DNA of 64,000 nt. Origin: Triticum aestivum. Taxonomy: Eukaryota; Streptophyta; Magnoliopsida; Poales; Poaceae. Below, in pieces: positions 10,831 to 21,497 of this stretch. Position numbers and translations under genes: made by a program. Location of the stretch: positions 312,594,209 through 312,658,208 of the forward strand of contig NC_057802.1 in the NCBI RefSeq assembly GCF_018294505.1, read 5' to 3'. A model generated the notes under the pieces. The model was given only the letters and a program-made list of their open reading frames with translations, did not search any database and had not been told where the DNA came from. Position 1 is the stretch's first letter, and every line of letters starts with the position of its first letter.

Positions 10831-10975
10831 AGTACTCTTTGGGTGTTAATCACATGGCGATGTGAACTAGATTATTGACTCTAGTAAACTCTTTGGGTGT
10901 TGGTCACATGGCGATGTGAACAATGGGTGTTAATCACATGGCGATGTGAACTAGATTATTGACTCTAGTGTAACT
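10828..10975 (+). repeat. Three direct copies of a short unit at the 3' end of layer A internal region
   Basis: The unit GGGTGTTAATCACATGGCGA plus TGTGAAC occurs at about 10840, 10895 (with GGTC for AATC) and 10925, with partial copies of the flanking ACTAGATTATTGACTCTAGT. This is a local tandem amplification just before the polypurine tract and LTR. Confidence 0.8.
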
Positions 10976-10982
10976 GGGAGAC

Positions 10983-11863
10983 TGAAGGAAATATGCCCTA
11001 GAGGCAATAATAAAGTTGTTATTTTATATTTCCTTATTCATGGTAAAGGTTTATTATTCATACTAGAATTTTATTGATTGGAAACTTAAATACATGTGTG
11101 AATACATAAACAAATACCATGTCCCTAGTAAGCCTCAACTAGACTAGCTCGTTGATCAAAGATGGTTAAGGTTTCCTAACCATAGACATGTGTTGTCATT
11201 TGATAACGGGATCACATCATTAGGAGAATGCTGTGATGGACAAGACCCATTCGTTAGCTTAGCATATTGATCGTTCAGTTTATTTCTATTGCTTTCTTCA
11301 TGTCAAATACATATTCCTTCGACTATGAGATTATGCAACTCCCGGATACCGGAAGAATACCTTGTGTGCTATCAAAAGTCACAACGTAACTGCGTGATCA
11401 CAAAGATGCTCTACAGGTATCTCCGAAGGTGTTTGTTGAGTTGGCATAGATCGAGATTAGGATTTGTCACTCCGAGTATCGAAGAGGTATCTCTAGGCCC
11501 TCTCGGTAATACACATCATAAGAAGCCTTGCAAGCAAAGTGACTAATGAGTTAGTTGCAAGATGATGTATTACGGAACGAGTAAAGAGACTTGCCGGTAA
11601 CGAGATTGAACTAGGTATGAAGATACCGACAATCGAATCTCGGGCAAGTAACATACCGAAGGACAAAGGGAATTACGTATGTTGTCATAAGGTTCGACCA
11701 ATAAAGATCTTCGTAGAATATGTAGGAGCCAATATGGGCATCCAGGTTCTGCTATTGGCTATTGACCAGAGGGGTGTCTCGGTCATGTCTACATAGTTCT
11801 TGAACCCGTAGGGTCTGCACGCTTAACATTCAATGACGATATAGTATTATATGAGTTATGTAT
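10983..11863 (+). repeat. 3' LTR of layer A, first part
   Basis: It starts TGAAGGAAATATGCCCTAG, matching the 5' LTR, and runs to TATGAGTTATGTAT, where layer B begins. Its continuation is at 55570. The two parts together are about 1.70 kb, against 1.72 kb for the 5' LTR. A weak purine tract (ACTGGGAGA) precedes it. Confidence 0.9.
11859..11863. repeat. Left TSD of layer B (TGTAT); right copy at 55565-55569
   Basis: TGTAT is followed by LTR start TGAAAGCACAAG on the left. On the right, LTR end GATCCTTTCA is followed by TGTAT and the rest of the layer A LTR. Removing B and one copy restores the sequence seen in the uninterrupted 5' LTR. Confidence 0.95.
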
Positions 11864-12330
11864 TGAAAGCACAAGTGCTCCCTGGGTGATTTTGGTAATT
11901 AATGTCAACATATCTCTTGTTGCACTAATGCCTTTATCTAGTATATTTCAGATAAGTTCAACAATGGAGTGGCGTGCACAACGGGATGTGGAACCCCTTC
12001 AAAATGCTAAGGACAAAGGATTGGCTCAAGCTCCAAAGCTCAAGACTCTAAATTTTATTTTTAGTGATCCAAGATCACATTGAGTCCATAGGAAAAGCCA
12101 ATACTATTAAAAGGGGATGAGGTGTTGCTTAATGGGTTGCTTGCTCAAAGTGCTTAGTGATATGCTCCAAAGCCCTCAACCACTTTCTCATATGCACATA
12201 TGTCCCAAACCAAAAGTCAAACTCGGCCCTATCGATTTGATCTATCTGGCGCCACCGAGTTCACTTGACATAGCCACTACCAGGAACCCTAATAAATTCG
12301 GTCTCACCGATGGGATCCCGGTCTCAGCGA

Positions 12331-12518
12331 GATGGGCTTGCAAACTCTCTGTTGCCTGTTGCAATATTTCGTTCTCACCGAGATTTGTAATCGGTCTCAG
12401 CGAGTTTGCTTGACCAACTCACGAGATGGGCTTGCAAACTCTCTGTTGCCTGTTGCAATATTTCGGTCTCACCGAGATTTGTAATCGGTCTCAGCGAGTT
12501 TGCTTGACCAACTCTCTG
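12331..12518 (+). repeat. 94-bp tandem duplication in the left LTR of layer B
   Basis: The block starting GATGGGCTTGCAAACTCTCT occurs at 12331 and again at 12425. The right LTR has it once (from about 54411). This accounts for the 89-bp length difference between the two LTRs. Confidence 0.85.
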
Positions 12519-12742
12519 GTTAGCTCTTTACCAAAATCGGTCCCACCAAGTTTGTGTAATCAGTAAAACCGAGATGAGGTTTTACCCTAACCCTAGCACA
12601 CTGGTCTCACCGAGTTGACATATCGGTCCCACCGAAATGCCTAACGGTCACATTATGAACTGAATCGGTCTGAACGAGTTTTCTGATTCGGTCCCACCGA
12701 GTTTAGTGAATTGTGTGTAACGGTTAGATTTTGTGTGGAGGC

Positions 12743-12750
12743 TATATATA
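12743..12750 (+). promoter_or_regulatory. TATA box of the layer B LTR
   Basis: GGAGGCTATATATACCCC is conserved in all four LTR copies of this family: 12743, about 54729, and on the minus strand in layer C at about 38734 and 46313. It is likely the U3 core promoter. Confidence 0.65.
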
Positions 12751-12887
12751 CCCCTCCACCCACTCTTCACTCGTGGAGAGAGCCATCAGAACGTGCCTAC
12801 ACTTCCAGCATATATTTTCTGAGAGAGAACCACCTACTCATGTGTTGAGGTCAAGATATTCCATTCCAACCACATAAATCTTGATCT

Positions 12888-13400
12888 CACTACAAAAAAA
12901 AGACACATACGTGACATTTTGGGCCGAACGAAATTTTTTCTGTCATACATATGACACTTCTATGACGATAATTGTGACAAAACCCGGTATCATCATAGAT
13001 GTGGTGGGCTCCTACTTCTATGACAAAAAATCATGACAGAAAATGGGCTTTTCGTCCTGGGCGGGCCGGAGACGTAGCTGCATGACATTCTTTGGGCCGT
13101 CCATGACGGAAAAAACCGTGGTAGAAGCGAGGGGGAGGAAAATTTCGGGGAGTTCCTGGTTACGGTGGGAGGTCGGGGGCCGAGCGATGCGCGTTTCTCT
13201 CGTACACGTACGCGCGTGTGTGCGAGGCGTTGGTTCTAACTGAACCCGAGCGAGGCGTTGGGCTCTAACTGAACCCGAGCGATTGCACTGCAGGCTACGC
13301 GTTACTGAACCCGAGCGATCGATCGATGGCTGTTAACTGAACCCGATCGAGCGATTCCTTCGCTAATGCTGCTAACTGAAGCCGATCGATTGGATGAACA
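12888..13400 (+). repeat. Left terminal and first subterminal region of the CACTA
   Basis: After the terminal inverted repeat come motifs such as ACTTCTATGACGATAA (about 12957), whose relatives occur inverted near the right end. From 13240 to 13395 there are five copies of a CTGAACCCGAGCGA-like motif, some with T or G changes. Arrays of this sort bind the TNPA-type protein in studied CACTA elements. Confidence 0.75.
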
Positions 13401-13414
13401 GTGAGCGTTGCGGG

Positions 13415-14580
13415 GGGGTTGGATGAACAGTGAGTGGTGGCGTTGCCTCTGGATGAACAGGACCCCATGGTGTGGAGGGCTGGATGACCAGTAGACGGTG
13501 GAGGGGTGCCCGTGGAGGGGTGGTTGAACAGGACCCCGTGGTGTGGAGGGCTGGATGAACAGTAGACGGTGGAGGGGTGCCCGTGGAGGGGTGGTTGAAC
13601 AGTAGCCGGTGGAGTAGCGCGTGGTGGAGGCTGGATGAACAGGAGCCCGTGGAGGCTGGAGGAGGTCGACGGTAGCCCGTGGAGGCTGGAGGAGGTCGAC
13701 GGTGGAGATGAAAAGTATCCCGTGGAGTCCCGTTTTGCGGTACGCCACACCCCTCTCGATGAACAGGACCCCCATTTCGACCGTAGGAGGTCCGTTTCGT
13801 CCGTTTTGCGGTACGCCACACCCCTCCNNNNNNNNNNNNNNNNNNNNNNNNNNNNNNNNNNNNNNNNNNNNNNNNNNNNNNNNNNNNNNNNNNNNNNNNN
13901 NNNNNNNNNNNNNNNNNNNNNNNNNNNNNNNNNNNNNNNNNNNNNNNNNNNNNNNNNNNNNNNNNNNNNNNNNNNNNNNNNNNNNNNNNNNNNNNNNNNN
14001 NNNNNNNNNNNNNNNNNNNNNNNNNNNNNNNNNNNNNNNNNNNNNNNNNNNNNNNNNNNNNNNNNNNNNNNNNNNNNNNNNNNNNNNNNNNNNNNNNNNN
14101 NNNNNNNNNNNNNNNNNNNNNNNNNNNNNNNNNNNNNNNNNNNNNNNNNNNNNNNNNNNNNNNNNNNNNNNNNNNNNNNNNNNNNNNNNNNNNNNNNNNN
14201 NNNNNNNNNNNNNNNNNNNNNNNNNNNNNNNNNNNNNNGATCAACAGGACCCCCGTTTCGACCGTAGGAGGTCCGTTTCCTCCGTTTTGCGGTACGCCAC
14301 ACCCCTCCCGATCAACAGGACCCCGTTCCGAACGTAGGAGGTCCGTTTCCTCTGTTTTGCGGTACGCCAGGCCTCATTTCCATCGCCTGTTCCGTCCAAG
14401 CCCTCCCGATGAACACGACCACACATTCCGTTCCGACCCAGCCGGTTGGCTCCCACGCGTTCCGTTGCCTCCCGATGAACACGACGCATTCCGTTGCCTC
14501 CCCATGAACACGACGCATTCCGTTGCCTCCCCATGAACACGACGCATTCCGTTGCCTCCCCATGAACACGAGACGACGCT
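13415..14580 (+). repeat. Left subterminal tandem arrays (71-bp and 29-bp units) around an assembly gap
   Basis: Units with the core GATGAACAGGACCCC repeat at a 71-bp period: first as a pair at 13460 and 13531, then as a second type with TTTTGCGGTACGCCACACCC on both sides of the N run. From 14462 a 29-bp unit (CCGTTGCCTCCCCATGAACA plus CGACGCATT) occurs four times (14462, 14491, 14520, 14549). No gene is supported. Open frames that cross the N run are artefacts. Confidence 0.8.
13828..14238. other. Assembly gap (411 N)
   Basis: The gap lies inside the 71-bp tandem array; the same unit flanks both edges. The N count probably does not equal the true missing length. Confidence 1.
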
Positions 14581-14870
14581 GTTTCTCCGTTCTGACCCAG
14601 CCATGTACACGAGCCCTGGCCGTACGTATGCGTGAGTAGGCGTTCGAGACCCCGCCCATATGTACACATACGTGGCTGTATTTTCTTTCTTGCAGCCTAG
14701 CCGTTGTACGTACATGTACATGCTACGTGCGCGCCTCTACTACGACACGTACGCGCCTCTACTATGACACGTGCGCGCCTCTACATCCACCAGTATATAT
14801 GTACGTACACGTTCGCGACAAGAATGACAACACTACGTACGCTTCGACCAGGTGGGTCCCGACTGTCAGG

Positions 14871-15090
14871 CACTTCCTTGCGTGCGAAGATGTAGCTGGT
14901 GAGTCCCAGCAGTCAGGGGGCGAATCGTTTTTTTTGCCCAGACACACTTCCTTGCGTGCGAAGATGTAGCTGGTGGGTCCCAGCAGTCAGGGGGGCGAAT
15001 CATTTTTTTTTGCCCAGACGCACTTCCTTGCGTGTGAAGATGTAGCTGGTGGGTCCCAGAAGTCAGGGGGAAACGTTTTTTTTATGAAAT
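14871..15090 (+). repeat. Three tandem copies of a 74-76-bp unit
   Basis: Each unit starts CACTTCCTTGCGTG and contains GAAGATGTAGCTGGTG(A/G)GTCCC and a T-run. Starts are at 14871, 14945 and 15021. Looser relatives (GGTGGGTCCCCGCTGTCAGG, GCGTAATAAGGAGGCA) continue to about 15760. This is still CACTA subterminal sequence without a gene. Confidence 0.75.
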
Positions 15091-16170
15091 ACGGTGGCCC
15101 GTCCGGTGGGTCCCCGCTGTCAGGTGGAGGAATCATTATTTTGCGCGTAATAAGGAGGCAGTTCCTTGCTGCAGCCGTGGACCCAGCTGTCAGCCTCTCC
15201 ACATACAGTCCACGTCCGATGGAAGTCGTTCCTTGACCACGTTGACCACGCCGCGCCGAGAGCACCACGGCGTTGGACGACGGCGAGGACTAGGAAGGGG
15301 ATGACTCGGAGCCGGGGAAGACGCAGCAGTGGATGCCCACGCGAAGAGGAGTATGAGGGTTCACTGGTTCGGCTGCGGTGTGAGGCTGCTGTCTCCGTAG
15401 AATAACAGGGGGTGTGGGTGAGTAGAGGGATGGCCTGGCCAGCGGTGGGAGTAGTAGGGGGCGGTGAGGCCTCCGCGGCATCACAGCCGGCCACGGGAGG
15501 CAGGAGCACGCGGCACGACCGGCGCTGGTTTGGGCGGCTGGAGCAAGAAGACGAGAGGTTGAAGAAGCACTACGGCCGTTGGATGAACATCGTACGGTAA
15601 CAGGAGCTAGAATCGTTCATATTGACTAAGTTGACAAAGCCCTCCATCCCCGTCAACTTGGTAGGCCCACAAGTCAGCCTCCCACTATGCTGGGTTCCAG
15701 CTGGCAGGGGGAGTATTCATTTTTTTGTGCGTAATAAGGAGGCACTTCCTTGTGTAATAAGGTGGCGCTGCATTTAGATTGGAACATGAGAGGAGCGGCG
15801 GTGGTTTAAGAGGAGAAGAGCAGAAGAGCGGCGCTGGTCTTGGAAGTATTTTTTTGTTGTTTTGCGTATTTTGGGTCAAAGTTTGACCACGTACTGTATT
15901 TGACAAGCAAAATGTGAATGCATGTCACCAAAAATTGTATTGTTTGGTTCGTATCTGAATGTACTTTCAAATTATATTATTTTTGCAACATATAACATAT
16001 ATTTTATGTGCAAAAATCATGGTCAATTATGACACAGAATAAAAGGGAGACTAGTTAATGTGGGGTCGCTTTCTTAATTGAAGGGTAAATTGATTTTGAT
16101 TTTGATCCAGTCACAGCGCGCCGGCCCTCTCGTCCAATCCTAAATCGCTGCTGCACGCTCCTCTTCCTCT

Positions 16171-16350
16171 TCTCCATTGCAAAACCACCTCCTCTCCTCT
16201 CCATCATCTTCATTCCAAAACCACCGTCTCGCCTCTCCCTCTTCTGATCTTCTCCATTGCAAAACCACCTCCTCTCCTCTCCATCATCTCCATTCCAAAA
16301 CCACCGTCTCGCCTCTCCCTCTTCTCTATTGCAAGACCACCGTCTCTCCT
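16171..16350 (+). repeat. 80-bp tandem repeat, 2.2 copies, pyrimidine-rich
   Basis: TCTCCATTGCAAAACCACCT starts at 16171 and 16251, with a shorter third copy from about 16327. The sequence is CT-rich. Flanking DNA (15760-16170) is AT-rich with nothing recognised. Confidence 0.8.
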
Positions 16351-16351
16351 C

Positions 16352-19300
16352 CCATCTTCCAAAGCTAGCACCGGACCACTCAGAAGGACATCTATGGAGA
16401 GGATGCAGCAGTGAATCAGGCAGATCGCCGGCGGCGACCAGGCAAAGTTAGCCAGGTTGAAGGAGATCCTTAGTTGGTTTGACAATGAGTGGGAGATTTC
16501 GAGGATGGTGCGGGCATGTGGCAATGTATGCGAAAGAGCGAGACGGCGGCGATGAGGGCGGCGATGTACATGTCCTCCTCAGCGGCAGTCACGCCGCAGT
16601 TCTCCGAGTTCATCGAGTATCTCCTCTGGGCGATGGAGCAGACAGATTCGCCCGAGGCGACAGTCAGGCGGAGGTGGTGGGTGTACAGGTCGAAGGTCGA
16701 GCACCCAGAGGGTAACGAATCGATCGAGTATGGTGTGCCGTTCGTGAGGGTGCAAAGCCAGCCGGAGCCACAGGAGTATTCGTTCTCCCACCGCAAGAGG
16801 AGGCCGGATGGCGCGACGTCGCTTCCCCGCCGTTCTCCACAGTTCCCTTGACTCTCGCCTCGTTTCAACGGCGGCGGTAGGGTTTAAGTTAAGCTTCGCA
16901 CTAACCTAATCTTCCACCTGCTCATGCTTACAATCAGTGTGACAGCTAATGAAAATCATGCTTACAATCAGTCTCCGAGTACTACGCCAATCACCCTAAA
17001 ATAGCTCTGGACCTTTGGGTCAAAGTTGTGACACAGTGTACAAATAAAGAAAAATAGATTGGTGCTTCTTTCAGAAAAGAGTACTCCCTAGAAAACTGCC
17101 AATATAAGCTACTAGTATTTGGTTAGATGATTTGCTGCCGAGAAAGATCCGTCCACAGAGAGCGCCACACATCCCACTGGTGGTGGTGGATGCCAATGCG
17201 TGCATGCAGCATGGTTGGTGTCGGTAATTTTTACTTGGCACACCTCGCACTCTGCATATATGCCGGTTCCATACGTACATTTGTGCAGTTCCACCAAAAT
17301 GCAGCTGAATAACCCTGTTTGCACAGATAATGAAAAAGCGTGATTACATTATAGTGGCACTAGTTGATGAAACACACAAAATAAATAGAAGAAAATATTG
17401 CGATAGTATCATAGTATGCCATGCTGCGAGGGCGAGATGGGCCCTGCGACGCCTCATACGGTACGCCTCATACTGGACATCGTCCCAAGTCTCCCAGATA
17501 CACCTTCTGCCAGTGATGAACATCAGTGTACAGCGGTAGTACAAGGAGGCGCCTTGAGACATTCAAATCTCTATTTTTGTACATATCAACTAAAATTAAG
17601 CACCCCAGTTTGCAGAAACGCTTAAACATTAACAATGGGACTAGTTGATGAAACATACATTAACAAAGAGAAGCACTTTCTTTATCCACATTGGAAATGA
17701 AATGATAGAGATGACACTCGCTCTATTTTAACTATATTATTACTTCATTTTATCAGTGACACTAGGGTCGAGCAGGTGGCAAACGAGGTGTACCGTGCGT
17801 CGCAAGGATGGAGGCCGGGGGTGCTTAGACTGGGATGCTGAAGCTGGCTCTTTCAGTCACCAACATGGATGATTCAATTCATGGGACCTTCTGGTGCAGT
17901 TCACCTAAAATGAAGCAATGTCCCGTGAGCTAGCAGCTTCTTGTTCAATTTTTTTTAAGAAAAGGGCTCCAGGCCCGGTTCCATTTCCATCAGAAAACGA
18001 AACCCACAGAGCTTCTTCTTCATTAGTTGCAATAAAATTGAGCAACATCAAGGTTGGTTGTGAAGCTCCTGGAATGCTCAACTATAATTTGGATATCATT
18101 TGTGCAGTTCAACTAAGATCGAGGGTGAAATGTATATCTCTATTTGCACAAAAAAGGTGGAAAGGAGGGTGACTAACAAGTGATGAAACATGCATCAAAT
18201 GAAAAGAAGCATGTTCCTTATCTGAATGGCAATCCTACAAGGACAGTAGCAATTTCTAAAGCACTGGCATTGCTAGATATTAGTGTGGGCATTAGGATTA
18301 ACTATGACAACCATGAAATACGACATTACTTTGGGCACGGGAGAGTAGGCGGACCAGGACAGTTGCATTTCTAACGAAAAGAACCAACTTATCTTAATGG
18401 GAAATTTTAGCAGGACATGTAAAGAAGTGCCATTGATTCATATTACTAGAGGCATTACATTGAAAACAACATTGGTTTAACGTGTCCTTACTTTTAACAG
18501 TGCGGCTGCTACATTTTACTAGTGGCATTACATAAGAGTGGCTCGGGGCAACAAACATCAGAACAGGATATCTGGGTTGGTCCCATTTTTGTTCGGTATA
18601 GCCACCTTATACTGTGTGAGGCTAGCAAATCTAGTGCTGCACTTACTCTGTTGACTTGTCCCCCAGTCCCCACTTTCTTTCCTTTTTCAACCAATAGATC
18701 GGGTTTATATTGAGTTTGTACTGCATTTCCCTTTATTTCCCAATTAGACCTAGAGACCAGTTGGATAGCCAGTCTCTGCTACTTTTCGCCCCCATTATTT
18801 CCTCTTTCGACCAAGTCCTAGATTCAGGTAACAAATCCTCCCCCACCCCCCACCCCCTTTCTTCCTTGTTTGAACCAAGTAGTACTAGATTCGAGTGCAT
18901 GAACTAGTTTTACCTCTTAAACATAAAAAAATTAGGTGGTTTTCGAACAGTCGATCGATCCTATCTACGACGGGGCCTGAGAAATAGTAAAAGATACAAA
19001 TGCAGCGACGTCAGGAGCTCGGGAAGTAGAGGAAGGCCGGTTTCGAAGGAAGTTATACTTGATGGTCGCCGGGATGTCGCTAGGTGGGCGGCGGGAGGCC
19101 GGATCTGCCCACACTACGGCAGGGAGGAAGAAGGGGTCGGAGGCCCTCCCTCGCCAGCGGTGCTTGGGAGAGAACGGCAAGGCAGGCTGATCGGGACGCG
19201 CCCAGCAGTGGGTAAGAGTCGTCGCCGAGGACGACCGCGTGAACGTTGCACCTTCTCACCTTCCCCGGCGGAGAGGATCCGGCTGGATCTGTGACCAGCG

Positions 19301-20240
19301 GTGAGCAGAGAGAGAGAGAGAGAGTGTGGCCACCGCTGTCATGTTTAGATCTGGAGAGGTCGAGATAGTGTGAAGAGAGCAACACTAGCAAGCAAGCGTG
19401 GAGGCTCCTGCCTATATAGTGGAGTAGTACTAGTTTTCTTTTGTCTACCGGAGCCGGCTTGACCTCGTCAATGACTGTCGAGAAGTCTTCATGCACGTGG
19501 CCCGGAGGCGCAGTTGTCGTCATTTTGATCTGAAGCGCTGGATTATAACATATAACACAAAAAAATGCCACATGACAAGAAATCATAACCTCACTGCCCA
19601 AAGGAGACAACATGAATCCCGACGGACAAACTAGATGAGGAACAAAGCTCAAATTAAAGATAAACTCGTAGAAAAGGGGTCCGTCGATAGATGTCCTAAT
19701 TAACATAGCCGGCTTGACCTACATGGCGGCCGAGTAGTCACTGTTCGTGCATGTGCCCCCAATGACTAGCCCAACTCAGTTGTCGTTGTTTAACCCTCGC
19801 AGTGATCCGAAGCACATGACACCTAATTTTGCGAGATGACAAGAAACCTTTTTTTAGATTTCTCACCACAACTACAGCCATGTACAACACAGCCTGCACG
19901 ATATGTAGACGATAGCCAATCCAGGCGTGTCTGCTGGAGTCTGGTCACATGCATGGACGAACTGATCTTCCCTGTCTTGCAGGGATCATCCAGGCACCAA
20001 CGTAGTACAACACTTCTCTAGTACTATCGCTCGTCTCCCTCTTCTATTAAGTCACCCGACTTGCGGGGCCGGGGAGTGTGCCTATGGTCGGTTCTCAATT
20101 GCCGTCCCACATGTGTGTGCAAACGCAATATGATGCGCGTTCCATTCGGAGAGCAGCGTGCCAGACCGACCGACCGTCTGGGGTGCGACGCGAACGCGAC
20201 GGGCATGCTGTATACTTCGTACATGTGTATCGCCGTTTTC
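16352..20240. other. CACTA interior without a recognised gene
   Basis: Short open frames occur, such as 16489-16851 (120 codons from GTG, no ATG) and 19706-19080 on the minus strand (208 codons), but none shows a domain I know. Around 17280-18320 a loose repeat with GTGCAGTTC and GATGAAACA segments recurs. At 19440-19830 a segment starting GCCGGCTTGACCT occurs twice about 255 bp apart with divergence. An AG microsatellite lies at about 19308-19323. Confidence 0.5.
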
Positions 20241-20242
20241 TA

Positions 20243-20480
20243 GATGCTTTGCTCCATGGCGCGGGTGCAATCCATGGATACAAAATTAGTATACTGTATA
20301 CTATTTAAAAGTCGAGGGCGGGGCTTTTCCTGCGCGGTAGGCGGCGGGGCAGTTCCGCCTAGTCGGTTCGACAGAGACGCGAGAAGACGGGGGAGTAGGC
20401 TGCTGCAAACGTAGGGCTGTGTGATTTGACAGCAAGTTACTGCTGGACAGGTGGGGGCCCGTGATTTGACTTGCCATTAT
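20243..20480 (+). repeat. Direct repeat flanking the exonuclease gene (left copy; right copy 23012-23190)
   Basis: Both copies contain TTTGCTCCATGGCGC, then AGTATAC..., GAGGGCGGGGC, and a doubled GTGATTTGAC motif around TTACTGCTGGA. They share orientation and lie about 2.8 kb apart, with the exonuclease gene between them. The match is clear but diverged. Confidence 0.7.
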
Positions 20481-20904
20481 CATTTTAACTGCGGTGCTAC
20501 GACCGGCGTGAGTCTCCCGATTCCTGACCACCTCCATACAGGTGCCTCTCCCAATGCTCCACCATGTAGTAGAGGCTGGCTCTTGCATGAGAGCCCACTT
20601 CTCCACTTTTTCCTTGCCTCTCTTTCCTCCACATATGCAAAAATGCCATGTAAAGTGCACTATTGTACTTACTTTTACTTGCTCCTACAGGTGCTTAAGC
20701 TTGCCACATAGGCATAAAGTCTGATGTGGCAAGTTAATCAAGAAGAGAGAGACTAGTTTGGTGACCCAAGGAAGAAACGGTGCTAAGCGCGTGTACCTAG
20801 GTGAAAAGACAATTTTGAGTCTATAGCTAATTAAATGAAGCAAACTTAGCAACACCATTTCATTGGAAGAGGTCACTCCTTGGCAAATGCAATAAATACT
20901 AGTA

Positions 20905-20985
20905 CTCCCTGTGTCCCATAATATAAGAACGTTTTTGGCACTACACTAGTGTCAAAAACATTCTTATATTATGGGACGGAGGGAG
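20905..20985. mobile_element. Stowaway (Tc1/mariner) MITE, Thalos/Athos type, 81 bp
   Basis: A near-perfect hairpin: CTCCCTGTGTCCCATAATAT at the left and its inverse at the right (ending GGGACGGAGGGAG). It is flanked by TA duplications at 20903-20904 and 20986-20987. This is the standard short grass Stowaway form. Confidence 0.93.
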
Positions 20986-21173
20986 TACGAAGAAAGAGAT
21001 AGAGAGGAGTAAAAAATACACTTATAGCCAACCTTATAGCCAACCTTGTTGTAGTATGAGTGACTAAGTGATGACTATGTATGACATGCCAACATCAGAT
21101 AGCCTAACGCACCGTGTTAAATCTCCAAGGGCGCGACCGCGTGAGTGACGCGATGGTCGTGGTAGGCGCGACC

Positions 21174-21342
21174 ATGATACGGGCTGCTGGCAGCCCTTGG
21201 ATCTGAGATCAAACGGTCGCATGCTAAGTTGCTGAAAATTTGCAGAATAACCCTCCAGGATAGGATATTCACCCATAGGTCTAGAATCACGCAATGTAAT
21301 CGTTTGATCTCAGATCCAAGGGCTCTCGGAAGCCCGTATCAT
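21174..21342. repeat. Terminal-inverted-repeat unit (169 bp) upstream of the exonuclease gene
   Basis: ATGATACGGGCT...CCCTTGGATCTGAGATCAAACG at the left is mirrored by CGTTTGATCTCAGATCCAAG...AGCCCGTATCAT at the right, with arms of about 40 bp. It looks like a small MITE, but I cannot find a clear target-site duplication. It ends about 155 bp before the exonuclease ATG and may overlap its promoter or 5' leader. Confidence 0.75.
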
Positions 21343-21497
21343 GGGAGAATGGAAAGCCACTTCCCTACCGTTTGCACGCTGGCAGTTCGCTCCTACTCGT
21401 CCCCGCACGTCCTTCAATACTACGGCGGTTCGCTCCTAGTCGTCCCGTCCATTCACATTACGGAAGTTCCACTAATCCTAACCCTCCTCCCAAATCC

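Larger units (their letters stand above)
11864..12887 (+). repeat. Left LTR of layer B, first part
   Basis: It begins TGAAAGCACAAGTGCTCC. It contains many TCGGT-N3-ACCGA motifs, a 94-bp tandem duplication (12331-12518) absent from the other LTR copies, and a TATATATA box at about 12743. It is cut after TTGATCT by the CACTA element and resumes at 35088. Confidence 0.92.

Noticed and set aside
13295..14337. Several long open frames crossing the N run
   Set aside because: They are open only because N codons cannot contain stops, and the rest is tandem repeat.
13240..15090. Regular repeats considered as a CRISPR-like array
   Set aside because: Units are head-to-tail without unique spacers and lie at a CACTA end in a plant genome.
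16489..16851. 120-codon frame in the CACTA, considered as a gene
   Set aside because: It starts at GTG directly after an in-frame stop, has no ATG or recognised domain, and overlaps other open frames in a GC-rich stretch.
19080..19706. 208-codon minus-strand frame
   Set aside because: It covers diverged duplicated segments and an AG microsatellite, and no domain is visible.
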